From contig CAQOWG010000005.1 in the NCBI GenBank assembly GCA_948851665.1, positions 1 to 64,000 on the forward strand: a stretch of DNA of 64,000 nt, in the 5' to 3' direction. A model generated the notes under the pieces. The model worked only from the letters and a program-made list of their open reading frames with translations. It did no database searches and was not told the origin of the DNA. Source of the stretch: an uncultured Candidatus Saccharibacteria bacterium (GTDB lineage Bacteria; Patescibacteriota; Saccharimonadia; Saccharimonadales; Saccharimonadaceae). Positions 40,573 to 47,528 of this stretch are shown piece after piece. Each line of letters starts with the position of its first letter. Position 1 is the stretch's first letter. Made by a program: the position numbers and the translations under genes.

Positions 40573-41016
40573 TTAAGCAATACTTTCGATGACAACTTTT
40601 TTGCCATTAAATTTAAAATCTTCGCCAACTTTGCGACCAAGCAATTCCTTACCAATGGGAGATTCATGAGAAATTTTACCCTCAAGTGGATTGGCCTCGA
40701 CTGGACCAACCACGGTATAGGTAAATTTTTTACCAGACATAGTAATATTTACCGTGGAGCCGATATTGACCTTATCAGATTTTCGAGTTTTGATAATAGC
40801 GGCATTTTTGAGGGTGTCCTCGATTTCGGCAATGCGATTTTCGACGGTTTTTTGTTCGGCGCGAGCGTCAGAGTATTCTTGATTTTCAGAAAGATCACCA
40901 AAGGCTCGGGCAGTAGCAAGACGTTCCGCAATTACCGGACGTTGAGCAATTAAGTCTTTGAGTTCTTGTTCCAGCTCGGCTTTCCCCTCCGCCGTGAGAT
41001 TCACAGTCTTTTTCAT
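40573..41016 (-). CDS. greA: Transcription elongation factor GreA
   Basis: A 147-residue GreA. The N-terminal coiled coil (LTAEGKAELEQELKDLI to YSDARAEQKTVENRIAEIE) carries the acidic tip region ENQEYSDA that enters the polymerase channel. The C-terminal FKBP-like domain includes TYTVVGPVEANPLEGKIS and SPIGKELLGRKVGE. It rescues arrested RNA polymerase by stimulating transcript cleavage. It has its own promoter at 41026-41054 and ends where lysS begins. Confidence 0.96.
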   Translation of the reverse strand: MKKTVNLTAEGKAELEQELKDLIAQRPVIAERLATARAFGDLSENQEYSDARAEQKTVENRIAEIEDTLKNAAIIKTRKSDKVNIGSTVNITMSGKKFTYTVVGPVEANPLEGKISHESPIGKELLGRKVGEDFKFNGKKVVIESIA

Positions 41017-41025
41017 AGCATTATA

Positions 41026-41054
41026 ATATTATTACAGGAGAAAAGAAAAGTCAA
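41026..41054 (-). promoter_or_regulatory. Promoter of greA-lysS
   Basis: TTGACT (RC of 41049-41054), a 17-base spacer and TAATAT (RC of 41026-41031), nine bases before the ATG at 41016. The transcript would have almost no leader. Confidence 0.65.
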
Positions 41055-41056
41055 CC

Positions 41057-42274
41057 TTAGATCTGGTCAATACTGATTAAGGTAGTCTCATGAGTAGCAC
41101 GGTTCGTAAGCTCGGCTTGACCATTTGCCAAGGTTTTGTCGCTAACCACAATACGGTATGGGATTCCCATGAGTTCAGAATCGGCAAACTTCTCACCAGG
41201 ACGCAAATCACGATCGTCAAATAAGATTTCTTCTTCGCGGCCTTGATAAAGTTCCTCAGCCTTACTCAAGCCAGCTTCACCGATGCCGATAAGATAATAT
41301 TTGAAAGGCGCAACATTTTCTGGCCAAACAAGCCCCTTCTCATCGGCGAATTTCTCAGCGATCACACCCATAACACGTGAAACACCGATACCATAACAGC
41401 CCATCAGAACCGGCTTTTGCTGACCGTCTTGGTCCATAAATTCAAGATTAAGCGGTGCAGAATATTTGTCTTTCAAGGTAAAGATATTACCAACCTCGGC
41501 AGCGCGAGCACTCTCTAGTTCTTCGCGCTTTACGCCAAGCTCCTCTAGGACTTCCGGAATAAGAACTTCTTCGTTGAGAACGACAGATTTGTCGGCATTA
41601 TAGTAAATTGTATCTTCGCCAACTTCAATAATCGTCTGAAATTCATGCGAATACTTGGAGAAGACGCCACCGCTAGCAAAAGTTTGATAAGTACAATCGC
41701 CAAGACCTAGACGCTCGTAGATGCGCTTATAGGCATCCTCGACCTGGTGATAGAACTCATCATGGTCGGCTTGATTGCTGGAGAAACTATACATATCTTT
41801 CATTAAGAACTCGCGACCGCGCATAATGCCGGATTTGGCACGCAACTCATTGCGGAATTTGGTCTGGAATTGGTAGGCAGAAAATGGCAAGTCCTTATAG
41901 CTTTTGATATAAGTTTTCATCATTTCGGTGATTGGTTCTTCGTGGGTGGGGGCGAGGCCCAGCTCGCCACCGGCAGCTAGCTCGGTCCTAAACCAGATGT
42001 CCATCTTTTCAATATCCCAACGATCGGTCTTTTTCCAGAGTTCAGGATTTTGCAGGGTTGTCATCAAAATTTCTTGACCACCAATACGGTTCAATTCTTC
42101 ACGAATGATTTTTTTAATGTTTTCGAGGACGCGTAAGCCAAGCGGAAGATAGTCATAAACTCCAGCCAATTCTTTATGAACGTAACCAGCGCGGCTCAAA
42201 AACTTTGCACCACGAGCGGTTTCTTCCTTGGGCGCATCGCGCAAGGTTTTAATAAATGATTGTTTTAATCGCAT
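41057..42274 (-). CDS. proS: Prolyl-tRNA synthetase, short form without editing insert
   Basis: A 405-residue class II synthetase. FLSRAGYVHKELAGVYDYLP near residue 25, motif 2 TKFRNELRAKSGIMRGREF near 138-156, and motif 3 MGCYGIGVSRVMG near 285-297. The C-terminal anticodon domain ends IVVSDKTLANGQAELTNR. Typical bacterial ProRS has about 570 residues with a 180-residue INS editing domain between motifs 2 and 3. The 130 residues between them here leave no room for it. Editing of Ala-tRNA-Pro, if it exists, would need a separate protein. Confidence 0.95.
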   Translation of the reverse strand: MRLKQSFIKTLRDAPKEETARGAKFLSRAGYVHKELAGVYDYLPLGLRVLENIKKIIREELNRIGGQEILMTTLQNPELWKKTDRWDIEKMDIWFRTELAAGGELGLAPTHEEPITEMMKTYIKSYKDLPFSAYQFQTKFRNELRAKSGIMRGREFLMKDMYSFSSNQADHDEFYHQVEDAYKRIYERLGLGDCTYQTFASGGVFSKYSHEFQTIIEVGEDTIYYNADKSVVLNEEVLIPEVLEELGVKREELESARAAEVGNIFTLKDKYSAPLNLEFMDQDGQQKPVLMGCYGIGVSRVMGVIAEKFADEKGLVWPENVAPFKYYLIGIGEAGLSKAEELYQGREEEILFDDRDLRPGEKFADSELMGIPYRIVVSDKTLANGQAELTNRATHETTLISIDQI

Positions 42275-42292
42275 AGCTATATCTTATCACGC

Positions 42293-43078
42293 CTAGACGA
42301 TTTGTGCTATATAGCGCAAATAAAAGGCAACGCCGTTAACGAGAATATGCAAAATGATTCCGCTCCAAATTGTGCCGGTAATTTCACGTAGGCCACAAAG
42401 TACAGCACTCAATGCAAACGTAACGACGGCAACATTCCATTGCCCGTGTAGGACGGCAAAGACCAATGAAGTAATGATGAGTGCTACAATGATGCCGGTG
42501 CGGTTGCGTAGTTTCCCATAGAGCCAGCCTCGCATAATGATTTCTTCGGCAATTGGAGCGACAAAGACTACAGCGATCATAGCGAACATGCGATCGGCTG
42601 TAGTAATGAAATAAGCAAAACCAATGTCTTGTGTTTCATTAGTATTAAACCAGCTGAAGGCTGAGAAAATCGCAGTCAGAATGTTAGCAAAAATAACATA
42701 GACGATATAGCCGACTGGTGCAAGGCCAATATCAGTGAGAGTAGGAGTGTCAGTGAGGCCTAGTTCGGCGCGAGTAGCGGATAATTGCATAGGGGCCTTG
42801 TTTGATGTTTTTTTGCTGGCGCGCGACTTTTGATAAATCCGACGTAGGCGAGGTGGAACAAGCAAAATCAAAGCTAGCGCACTAGCATAACTAACGACAT
42901 AGTAGATCAAAACCCAAAATGGCTGACTGAGCTTGTTCCCAACCAAGAGATGCAGCAAAAAAGCAATGACAAACTGACTAGCTATCAAGGAAAGCCCAGC
43001 CCACAAAACAACAAAGATGATAAAAAAGATAGATTCCTTGGTAATTTTATGAGTTTTATGTTGTCTACGCTGAGCCAC
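42293..43078 (-). CDS. CPBP-family intramembrane metalloprotease
   Basis: A 261-residue membrane protein with about seven helices. The abortive infection/CAAX protease signature is visible as EEIIMRGWLYG near residue 179 (paired Glu and Arg), then SLVFAVLHGQW with the His, and later ILHILVNGVAFYL with a second His. Members cleave membrane proteins or act in bacteriocin self-immunity; the target is unknown. The start is GTG at 43078 with AAGGAAT upstream, ten bases after rseP, whose product is another intramembrane protease. Confidence 0.87.
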   Translation of the reverse strand: MAQRRQHKTHKITKESIFFIIFVVLWAGLSLIASQFVIAFLLHLLVGNKLSQPFWVLIYYVVSYASALALILLVPPRLRRIYQKSRASKKTSNKAPMQLSATRAELGLTDTPTLTDIGLAPVGYIVYVIFANILTAIFSAFSWFNTNETQDIGFAYFITTADRMFAMIAVVFVAPIAEEIIMRGWLYGKLRNRTGIIVALIITSLVFAVLHGQWNVAVVTFALSAVLCGLREITGTIWSGIILHILVNGVAFYLRYIAQIV

Positions 43079-43088
43079 CCGAGATTCC

Positions 43089-44318
43089 TTAGAACAATTT
43101 AGTAATATCCAGAATAGTGATAATTATAATGAGACCAATCAATACCATAAATGCACGGGAGACAATTTTCTCCTCGGTCTCTTTGGAAAGTTTTTTGCCA
43201 CGTAAACGATAGAGCGCGATTAAGATCCAACGACCACCATCGAGAGCAGGAATTGGCAACACGTTCATACAGGCTAATGAAATTGAAATAATGGCAGCAA
43301 GGAAAGCGAGGTTAGCGGCACCGGTGCTGGCGAAGGCCGGAAAAAGTACACCGATAATGCCTACTGGACCGGAAACAGCATCACCAACGCTACCAATAGC
43401 AGCTTGCCCAGCTTCACGTATATCACTATCAAAGCTGAATTGTCGTCCGACGCCAGTAATAAGGTTCCAAACTAGTTCACCGAGGCCACGGAAAGTTTCG
43501 CCAGTGAGCTGCAAAGTGGTACCAAGCCCCACAATAGGAGCAGACCAAGTAGAACGGACAAAAGTTTCACTGTAGGACATTTGGACGCCAAGAGCATATT
43601 CGGCATCAGCAGGATTGAGGGTGGCAGTGATACTCTGCTCATTGCCGTCGCGTAGAATAGTATAAGTAACTTCTTCACCGCGGTGTTCCGTTCCGTAAGT
43701 TGTGATGGTTTCCGGATAGAGTACTTCAGTGTCGGCAACTTTGACGATTTTATCGCCGGCCCGAAAACCAGCTTTAGCGGCAGGAGAACCGTCAATAACC
43801 TCCGCGACTGCGACCCCGCCAAGATCATTATAATGAGCATCGCTTTTGATGACGAATTGGTTATTGATGAATTGGGGCATGCCAGTAAACGCAAGGATGG
43901 TCAGAATGACGAAGGCCGCTAGCCAGTTCATCAAAACCCCACCAAATAGAATCTTAGTTTTGCCCCAGAAAGTGGCAGCTCCGAAAGTGCCTTTTTTGGT
44001 ATCGGCGTCTGATTCCCCATCCATAGAACAGAATCCGCCTATCGGTAGATAGTTAATGCTAAAAATTAAACCATCTTGGGGTTTATCCCATTCAGATTTG
44101 GGGAGTTTGACCCATTTTTCTACTGTAACTTTTTTGCCATTTTTTTCGACTTCAACTGGCTTCTTGACCCAAGCGATAGCTCGAGGCGGAAAACCAATGC
44201 CAAATTCATTCACCTTGACGCCATTTTTGCGAGCCATGATGAAGTGGCCGAATTCATGCAGGACAACAAGCGTCATCAAAATTACAATTCCGATAATAAT
44301 CCCAAAAACTATGTTCAT
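43089..44318 (-). CDS. rseP: RseP-type site-2 intramembrane metalloprotease
   Basis: A 409-residue protein. HEFGHF in helix 1 (about residues 21-26) is the zinc-binding motif. A PDZ domain occupies about 165-235 (GVAVAEVIDGSPAAKAGF, AGDKIVKV). The third motif NVLPIPALDGGRW near 358-370 completes the active site. It cleaves membrane-bound regulators or signal-peptide remnants. TGATACAAT lies six bases before the ATG, so the transcript is likely leaderless. It is first in the order rseP-CPBP-proS-greA-lysS. Confidence 0.95.
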   Translation of the reverse strand: MNIVFGIIIGIVILMTLVVLHEFGHFIMARKNGVKVNEFGIGFPPRAIAWVKKPVEVEKNGKKVTVEKWVKLPKSEWDKPQDGLIFSINYLPIGGFCSMDGESDADTKKGTFGAATFWGKTKILFGGVLMNWLAAFVILTILAFTGMPQFINNQFVIKSDAHYNDLGGVAVAEVIDGSPAAKAGFRAGDKIVKVADTEVLYPETITTYGTEHRGEEVTYTILRDGNEQSITATLNPADAEYALGVQMSYSETFVRSTWSAPIVGLGTTLQLTGETFRGLGELVWNLITGVGRQFSFDSDIREAGQAAIGSVGDAVSGPVGIIGVLFPAFASTGAANLAFLAAIISISLACMNVLPIPALDGGRWILIALYRLRGKKLSKETEEKIVSRAFMVLIGLIIIITILDITKLF

Positions 44319-44406
44319 GTATTTATTGTATCATGAAAAATGCTTGTATTTTGATTTTGGGTTGTTATCATGGGGATTATACACAAAAAATGAATGGCCA
44401 TATGGC

Positions 44407-44670
44407 GCCAGCACCCCCAACTACAACCGTATTAATGAATGGCCTCTCCAGTTCCTGCGTACTGGCCTCTACCGCCATTCCTACGGCTACCTCCACGCAC
44501 GTACGGCGGATGGCTACTGGTGGGCTGGTACAGCTGGTTCCGCTACCTACGGGCGCTACCTGAGTACGTGGCCCGGTAATGTCTACGCCCAGATTAACAC
44601 TTCCCGTGGCGCCGGCTTTGCGCTGCGCTGCGTAATATTAACGTGCGCTTTTTGCTTTTCCGCACGTTAG
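44407..44670 (+). repeat. Hypervariable lectin-fold cassette, copy C (orphan)
   Basis: Aligns codon for codon with copies A and B: GCCAGCACCC, then codons 6-20 identical, then variable codons with YWW, TAGSAT, TW and GFALRCV kept. After the conserved end the frame runs on for 11 codons through a hairpin and stops at 44668-44670. Just before the cassette the bases AATGAATGGCC repeat the NEWP-encoding block found inside it. The in-frame reading upstream is open only because it runs antisense into rseP; no ribosome site or start serves it. Like copies A and B it has no host gene. Confidence 0.8.
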
Positions 44671-44675
44671 TTTTT
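44638..44675 (+). terminator. Terminator attached to cassette C
   Basis: TTAACGTGCG and CGCACGTTA arms with a 13-base T-rich loop, followed by GTTTTT. It overlaps the end of the cassette frame. Confidence 0.7.
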
Positions 44676-44704
44676 GGAGAATAATAGGGGTAGAGTAAAA
44701 TTTC

Positions 44705-44734
44705 TAACGTGCGATTTTGAAAAAACGCACGTTA
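44705..44734. repeat. Second hairpin with identical arms
   Basis: TAACGTGCG and CGCACGTTA again, 66 bases after the first hairpin, with a different A-rich loop. It lies 14 bases beyond the uppS stop and may end that transcript, though the minus direction lacks a good T run. Confidence 0.65.
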
Positions 44735-44748
44735 CCAATGAGGGTGCC

Positions 44749-45444
44749 CTATTTGCCAAAGCGACGGTATCGAGAGTGGTATTCTTCCAAAACTCCTTGA
44801 ATATCCTCGGCTTCGAGTGCGGGGAAATGCTGGTCAAGAAAAAGCAGTTCGGCATAAGCAGCGCGCCAAAGCTGAAAACCAGAAATACGCTCTTCACCAG
44901 AAGTACGCACGATCATATCACAATCGGGGACCTCAGGATGATAGAGGTATTTAGCAAAAGTTTCGGGAGAAAACTCTGTTTCGCCAGCCTGCAACATTTT
45001 GGCAGCGGCATCGGCAATTTCCCATTTGCCACCATAATTGAAGCAAATACAGACGGTAAGGCCAGTGTTCTTGGCGGTTCGAGTTTCACTATCAAGCATT
45101 TTTTGCCAAAGTGACGGCTTGACTGGTTCGGGGCGACCCATAATAACCATACGAAGATTCTCTTTTTCGGCCTTCTTGGTCAAAGATTCGATTTTGTCTT
45201 CGGCTAGCTTCATAAGATAGTTAATCTCTTCGGCCGTACGATCCCAATTTTCGGTACTAAAAAGGAAGAATGAGACAAATTCCACTTCGGTATCTTTGAG
45301 CTCGTCGATAATCATTTCGGCTTTACTAAAACCACGACGGTGTCCTTCGAGGGTAGGCAGGCCACGTTCACGTGCCCAGCGGCGGTTTCCATCTGCAATG
45401 AACCCGACATGCTTGAGACGTGGTGTTTCGGTTGAGCTCACCAT
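44749..45444 (-). CDS. uppS: Undecaprenyl diphosphate synthase
   Basis: A 231-residue cis-prenyltransferase with HVGFIADGNRRWARERGLP at about residues 11-29 (the catalytic Asp in DGNRRW), EGHRRGFSKAE, VSFFLFSTENWDR near 55-67 and the C-terminal RTSGEERISGFQLWRAAY near 188-205. It builds the C55 lipid carrier from IPP and FPP. The ATG overlaps the frr stop by one base, an arrangement common in bacteria. Confidence 0.96.
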   Translation of the reverse strand: MVSSTETPRLKHVGFIADGNRRWARERGLPTLEGHRRGFSKAEMIIDELKDTEVEFVSFFLFSTENWDRTAEEINYLMKLAEDKIESLTKKAEKENLRMVIMGRPEPVKPSLWQKMLDSETRTAKNTGLTVCICFNYGGKWEIADAAAKMLQAGETEFSPETFAKYLYHPEVPDCDMIVRTSGEERISGFQLWRAAYAELLFLDQHFPALEAEDIQGVLEEYHSRYRRFGK

Positions 45445-45986
45445 TAGATCGCCATGATTTCAGCTGATTTTGCCTTAAAGAGCTCGTCAATGCGCTCACC
45501 GAACTTCTTAGTCAGTTCGTCGATAGACTTCTCAGCTTTTTTAGTAATATCTTCGGGCAGCTCAGCGGTTTTAAGCTCTTTGCGGGCATCTTCGCGGATG
45601 TTACGAATGGCAACTTTGGCATCTTCAACTTTAGAGGAAGTAGTTTTGACGATTTCTTTGCGGCGCTCTTCAGTAAGGGCGGGCACCGGTACACGGACGA
45701 TATGACCGTCATCACTTGGGTTAAGCCCGAGCGAAGCATCATTGCGAATGGCGGCAGTAATATTATTGATTGTACTTGGGTCGAAAGGTGTAACCTGAAG
45801 CAAAGTGCCGCCTTGAGCGGTGACATTGGCAACTTGATTTAGGGGCATGAATTGACCATAAGCTTCAACTTTAACATTAGCGAGCATATCAGGGTGAGCG
45901 CGGCCAGTGCGAACCTTTTTGAGTTCATCCTGGAAGCGAACCACGGCAGCTTCCATAGCGTTTTTATATTCGGTATCGTCAAACAT
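45444..45986 (-). CDS. frr: Ribosome recycling factor
   Basis: A 180-residue RRF. KVRTGRAHPDMLANVKVEAYG near residues 25-45 and the beta-barrel part (PLNQVANVTAQGG, LLQVTPFD) are followed by LNPSDDGHIVRVPVPALTEERR and the long C-terminal helix. It splits the post-termination ribosome with EF-G. Promoter TACAAT near 46014 and TGGAGA before the ATG. Confidence 0.97.
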   Translation of the reverse strand: MFDDTEYKNAMEAAVVRFQDELKKVRTGRAHPDMLANVKVEAYGQFMPLNQVANVTAQGGTLLQVTPFDPSTINNITAAIRNDASLGLNPSDDGHIVRVPVPALTEERRKEIVKTTSSKVEDAKVAIRNIREDARKELKTAELPEDITKKAEKSIDELTKKFGERIDELFKAKSAEIMAI

Positions 45987-46033
45987 ATGTTCTCCAAAGT
46001 TATGTTATTGATATTGTAGCATATTTAGGGAGC

Positions 46034-46067
46034 AACAAAAAGTCTCCCAGCAAGACGGGGAGACTTT
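46034..46067 (-). terminator. Terminator of rpsB-tsf
   Basis: On the minus strand, AAAGTCTCCC and GGGAGACTTT with a nine-base loop, then TTGTTG. It begins ten bases after the tsf stop. Confidence 0.85.
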
Positions 46068-46076
46068 CTGCAGTTT

Positions 46077-46700
46077 TTACTCGGTGACGCCGAGCTCTAG
46101 ACGCTTGAACTGGCGGACAATAATGTTCTCGCCGGTTTTTGCAATTGCTTCTTTGATGAACTGAGCAACGGTCTTAGTATCGTCTAGGATGTATGGTTGC
46201 TCCATCAAGACCTTGTCGGAGAAGGCTTTTTTGATTTTGCCTTCAATAATTTGGTCTTTCATGTTCTCGGGACCCTTGAAATCAGCTTCGAATTCTTTTT
46301 TCTTGGCAGACATAACGTCCTCTGGAACATCTTCGATTGAGACATAGAGAGGGTTCATAGAGGCAATTTGCATAGCAATCTTGTGAGCTAGATCCTTGAA
46401 TTCGTCAGTTTTGGCGACAAAACTAGTTTCACAGTTGACCTCGACGATAGCACCGAGGCGACCATCGTGGATGTAGGATTCAATAATTCCCTCACGTGTT
46501 TCGCGATCACCACGCTTTTCGGCTTTGGTCATGCCTTTTTTGCGCATAGCTTCGAGGGCCTGGTCAAAATTGCCCTTTGCTTCCACTAGAGCGGCTTTAG
46601 CATCGGTCAATCCGACACCAGACAGCTCTTTAAGTTTTTTGATTAGCTCGATGGTGATTTCTTTAGCTTCACCAGCAGCCTTATCAAATGCTTCGCTCAT
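46077..46700 (-). CDS. tsf: Elongation factor Ts, short form
   Basis: A 207-residue EF-Ts. The N-terminal UBA-like part (IKKLKELSGVGLTDAKAALVE) is followed by the core FVAKTDEFKDLAHKIAMQIAS and a C-terminal region ending IVRQFKRLELGV. E. coli EF-Ts has 283 residues, so one core subdomain is reduced, as in many CPR and some thermophile forms. It exchanges nucleotide on EF-Tu. The ATG at 46700 follows AGGAGG; the longer reading upstream lies inside the rpsB end and is rejected. Confidence 0.95.
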   Translation of the reverse strand: MSEAFDKAAGEAKEITIELIKKLKELSGVGLTDAKAALVEAKGNFDQALEAMRKKGMTKAEKRGDRETREGIIESYIHDGRLGAIVEVNCETSFVAKTDEFKDLAHKIAMQIASMNPLYVSIEDVPEDVMSAKKKEFEADFKGPENMKDQIIEGKIKKAFSDKVLMEQPYILDDTKTVAQFIKEAIAKTGENIIVRQFKRLELGVTE

Positions 46701-46716
46701 ATTCCTCCTTATAAAG

Positions 46717-47418
46717 TTAAGCTTCTGATTTTTTAGCTTCGCCCTCTTTGATAGCGGCAACCATGTAGTCCAAGATTAGTTGAACGGATTTGATAGCGTC
46801 ATCATTGGCGGGGATTACGTAGTTGATGTTGGTTGGATCAACGTTAGTGTCACAGATTGCAAAAACTGGAATGCCTAGAGTATTGACTTCTTTGATAGCG
46901 TTCTTGTCTTCGCAGGCATCAGCGACAATAACAGCGGCTGGCTGCTCGTTCATTTCCTTGACGCCGCCATAGCGTTCGTTCAAAGTATCAATTTCTTCCT
47001 GGAAACGCTGTACTTCGAGCTTGGAATAGCGAGCTTCAAGTTCACCAGAGGCCATGCGACGCTCTAGATCCTTCAGTTTCTTGATTTGGCGGTTCATAGT
47101 TTCGACGTTAGTCAAGATACCACCAACCCAACGGACAGTTACGTAAGGCATATTGACCGATTCGGCAGCAGCCTTAGTAATATCTTTGAGCTGCTTCTTA
47201 GTACCAACAAAGAGAATTTTCTTACCACTTGCAGCAATTTTAGTAAGCTCTGGGAGAGCTTTTTCTAGCTGCTCGACAGTTTTCTCTAGGTTGATGATGT
47301 GGCCACCTTGGCGCTTACTGTGGATATAAGGCGCCATTTTGGGGTGCCAACGGCTAGTTTTGTGCCCGAAATGAGCACCGGACTCTAGCAAAGCCTTCAT
47401 GTCGACTTCGACAGTCAT
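46717..47418 (-). CDS. rpsB: Small-subunit ribosomal protein uS2
   Basis: A 233-residue uS2: LESGAHFGHKTSRWHPKMAP near residue 10-29, GGHIINLEKTVEQL, KKILFVGTKKQ, YVTVRWVGGILTN near 110 and VFAICDTNVDPTNINYVIP near 178-196. The ATG at 47418 has AAAGGAAT upstream. Longer in-frame readings are rejected because they enter the promoter region (TGCTACAAT near 47495). Forms an operon with tsf. Confidence 0.97.
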   Translation of the reverse strand: MTVEVDMKALLESGAHFGHKTSRWHPKMAPYIHSKRQGGHIINLEKTVEQLEKALPELTKIAASGKKILFVGTKKQLKDITKAAAESVNMPYVTVRWVGGILTNVETMNRQIKKLKDLERRMASGELEARYSKLEVQRFQEEIDTLNERYGGVKEMNEQPAAVIVADACEDKNAIKEVNTLGIPVFAICDTNVDPTNINYVIPANDDAIKSVQLILDYMVAAIKEGEAKKSEA

Positions 47419-47528
47419 TGGTATTCCTTTCACTTTACTACGGGAAATAATCAGGAAACCTCCCATAGCTGTTTCGTTAAGTTTATTATAGCTTCATTGT
47501 AGCATAAGTGTGCTAATTTGTAAATACA

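Noticed and set aside
44056..44670. A 204-codon plus-strand frame containing cassette C
   Set aside because: Its first two-thirds are antisense to the rseP N-terminus and only the cassette part is meaningful. No start or ribosome site serves it.
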